A stretch of 64,000 nt of DNA from Virgibacillus phasianinus. Its GTDB lineage: Bacteria; Bacillota; Bacilli; Bacillales; Amphibacillaceae. Of this stretch, positions 63,157-64,000 are shown in pieces. A program made the position numbers and the translations under genes. Position 1 is the first letter of the stretch. Every line of letters starts with the position of its first letter. The stretch spans positions 3,844,001-3,908,000 of the forward strand of contig NZ_CP022315.1 in assembly GCF_002216775.1 (NCBI RefSeq). The letters run 5' to 3'. Below the pieces are notes generated by a model. The model did no database searches and was not told where the DNA came from. It was given only the letters and a program-made list of their open reading frames with translations.

Positions 63157-63621
63157 CTATGATATTTTGCTTAATACTCTGAAAAGCCCTTTGTATAAAA
63201 GGATTCTAAAATACGATACTGTTATTGAGTCCTTTACAATTATATCTTTATGTTTTAGGTGGTTTTTAATTTGTTTTTTTCTATTTGGAATCATAAGCAA
63301 AGGTAATTTATGAAGACTAATCCACTTCACCTTTTCTGTTTCAGGACCATTTTCAATTGGTGAACCACCTTCTAGTTCCCCTAAGAATAAATGCTGCATA
63401 TCATCATATTGAGGTTGATAGTATTCTCCTATTTTTCGCTTAACTGAGATAATATATCCTGTTTCCTCTTCCGTTTCTCTTATTGCACAATTCTCTAATG
63501 GTTCTCCTTTTTCCAGGGTTCCACCCGGTAAATCCCATAAGGGATAATCTTTTCGCTTGGCTAACAAAATTTGACCTTCTTTATTTATAACAATAGTAAA
63601 GCAGCCTGATGTTTCAGCCAT
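63157..63621 (-). CDS. Nudix hydrolase
   Basis: 154 residues, ATG 63621 after AAAAGGAGA. The Nudix box lies at residues 33-55 with the required Gly34, Glu40, Arg48, Glu49, Glu52, Glu53 and Gly55. Hydrolyses a nucleoside diphosphate linked to another group; substrate unknown. Ends in a basic tail. Confidence 0.92.
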   Translation of the reverse strand: MAETSGCFTIVINKEGQILLAKRKDYPLWDLPGGTLEKGEPLENCAIRETEEETGYIISVKRKIGEYYQPQYDDMQHLFLGELEGGSPIENGPETEKVKWISLHKLPLLMIPNRKKQIKNHLKHKDIIVKDSITVSYFRILLYKGLFRVLSKIS

Positions 63622-63726
63622 ATTAATTATTCTCCTTTTAAAGTATACCGCCGTATGTCACTAGCTTTCACTCAAGTAAAATCAAAGTATCGTGCATATC
63701 CTTAATCCAAATTTTCACCCTATTGC

Positions 63727-64000
63727 TCAATTACCATCATTAAGCAATTTGATGTACTTTATGACTTTTTGATTGTCACTTGGATCAATGTACGCTGTCT
63801 TTGTATTCTCATTAATAGTTTGATAGACAGCTTTGCCAGCGGGATTCTTGCCGTCCCAACGTAAAGGAACTTTGTATACATTAATCGTACCATCCCCATT
63901 ACTGCTATAAGTCACTGATCCATCTACCAAGCGTGAACCTGATAACTGGACAACGTCTTCCGGATAATTAGCACTCGTTTCGTCGTTAGGATTGAGTGGT
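63727..64000 (-). CDS. C-terminal part of an unidentified protein (start beyond window)
   Basis: The minus-strand frame is open from the window edge to TAA 63727, at least 90 residues: PLNPNDETSANYPEDVVQLS ... VYKVPLRWDGKNPAGKAVYQ ... VIKYIKLLNDGN. No internal start is required. Looks like an extracytoplasmic beta-rich domain, but I do not recognise a family. Confidence 0.6.
   Translation of the reverse strand, partial: PLNPNDETSANYPEDVVQLSGSRLVDGSVTYSSNGDGTINVYKVPLRWDGKNPAGKAVYQTINENTKTAYIDPSDNQKVIKYIKLLNDGN

Overview
The window looks like the chromosome of a low-GC, spore-forming, probably halotolerant Bacillaceae member of the Virgibacillus/Oceanobacillus/Lentibacillus type. The grounds are AT-rich DNA with AGGAGG-type ribosome sites, frequent TTG/GTG starts, spore genes (tgl, a LysM-GH18 SleL/YaaH-like protein, a GerB-type permease), B. 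subtilis-type gene sets (ycnK/ycnJ/ycnI, yojN/yojO, yfkAB, S-box) and typical Bacillaceae intergenic repeats. No rRNA, tRNA, CRISPR array, complete IS or prophage was seen.

Layout. 1-4.7 kb: ccdA (cut by the window edge), a membrane protein, a ~108-bp repeat in tandem, a sigma-factor/clpP pair and an isochorismatase-like hydrolase. 4.7-7.2 kb: a phosphodiesterase, a micro-ORF and mvaS. 7.4-10.4 kb: a MoxR ATPase and VWA protein pair (yojN/yojO). 10.5-17.2 kb: copper homeostasis, with ycnI (interrupted by an in-frame amber codon), the CopC-CopD fusion ycnJ, a YtkA-like lipoprotein and the repressor ycnK, divergent from ctaG and copA. 17.8-27.5 kb: a Fur-box-controlled seven-gene operon for a schizokinen/rhizobactin-type hydroxamate siderophore, ending in its own aspartokinase. 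28-31.5 kb: a secreted cyclophilin, then an operon of HD-GYP protein, a 22-residue Cys/Trp-rich peptide and a PqqD-M50 membrane protease. 31.9-34.4 kb: transglutaminase, a site-2 protease and a small SPOR-like protein. 34.5-39.9 kb: small proteins, two Old Yellow Enzyme homologues, an ABC-2 exporter and a LURP-one protein. 40-44 kb: SAM riboswitch with metT, a DAACS symporter and glycerate kinase. 44.4-51.1 kb: spore hydrolase, YfkAB radical SAM, YitT, a frameshifted gerB and speG. 51.8-64 kb: small membrane proteins, lipoproteins, a DUF763 protein, an ECF sigma/regulator pair, msrA and a Nudix hydrolase.

The most promising unexplained item is the 22-codon gene at 30284-30352 (minus). It has a near-perfect ribosome site, ends in CWWCAWLGRY, lies 28 nt after an HD-GYP gene and is followed by a hairpin and a gene for a PqqD-like/M50 protease. 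It resembles a peptide-signal or RiPP locus that standard gene callers would miss.

A second thread is a REP-like element built around GGGACAGGTTCCTTGTCCC. It occurs at about 20 places between 4.4 and 48.8 kb, often as inverted pairs, and at least 13 gene stop codons lie in it or within about 10 nt of it, so it seems to be re-writing gene ends. It is absent from the siderophore operon and from the last 15 kb. Three genes are broken by single events: ycnI (amber), gerB-type (one G missing from a G run) and a small membrane protein gene (one extra T in a T run). They are either decay or assembly errors and need read-level checking.
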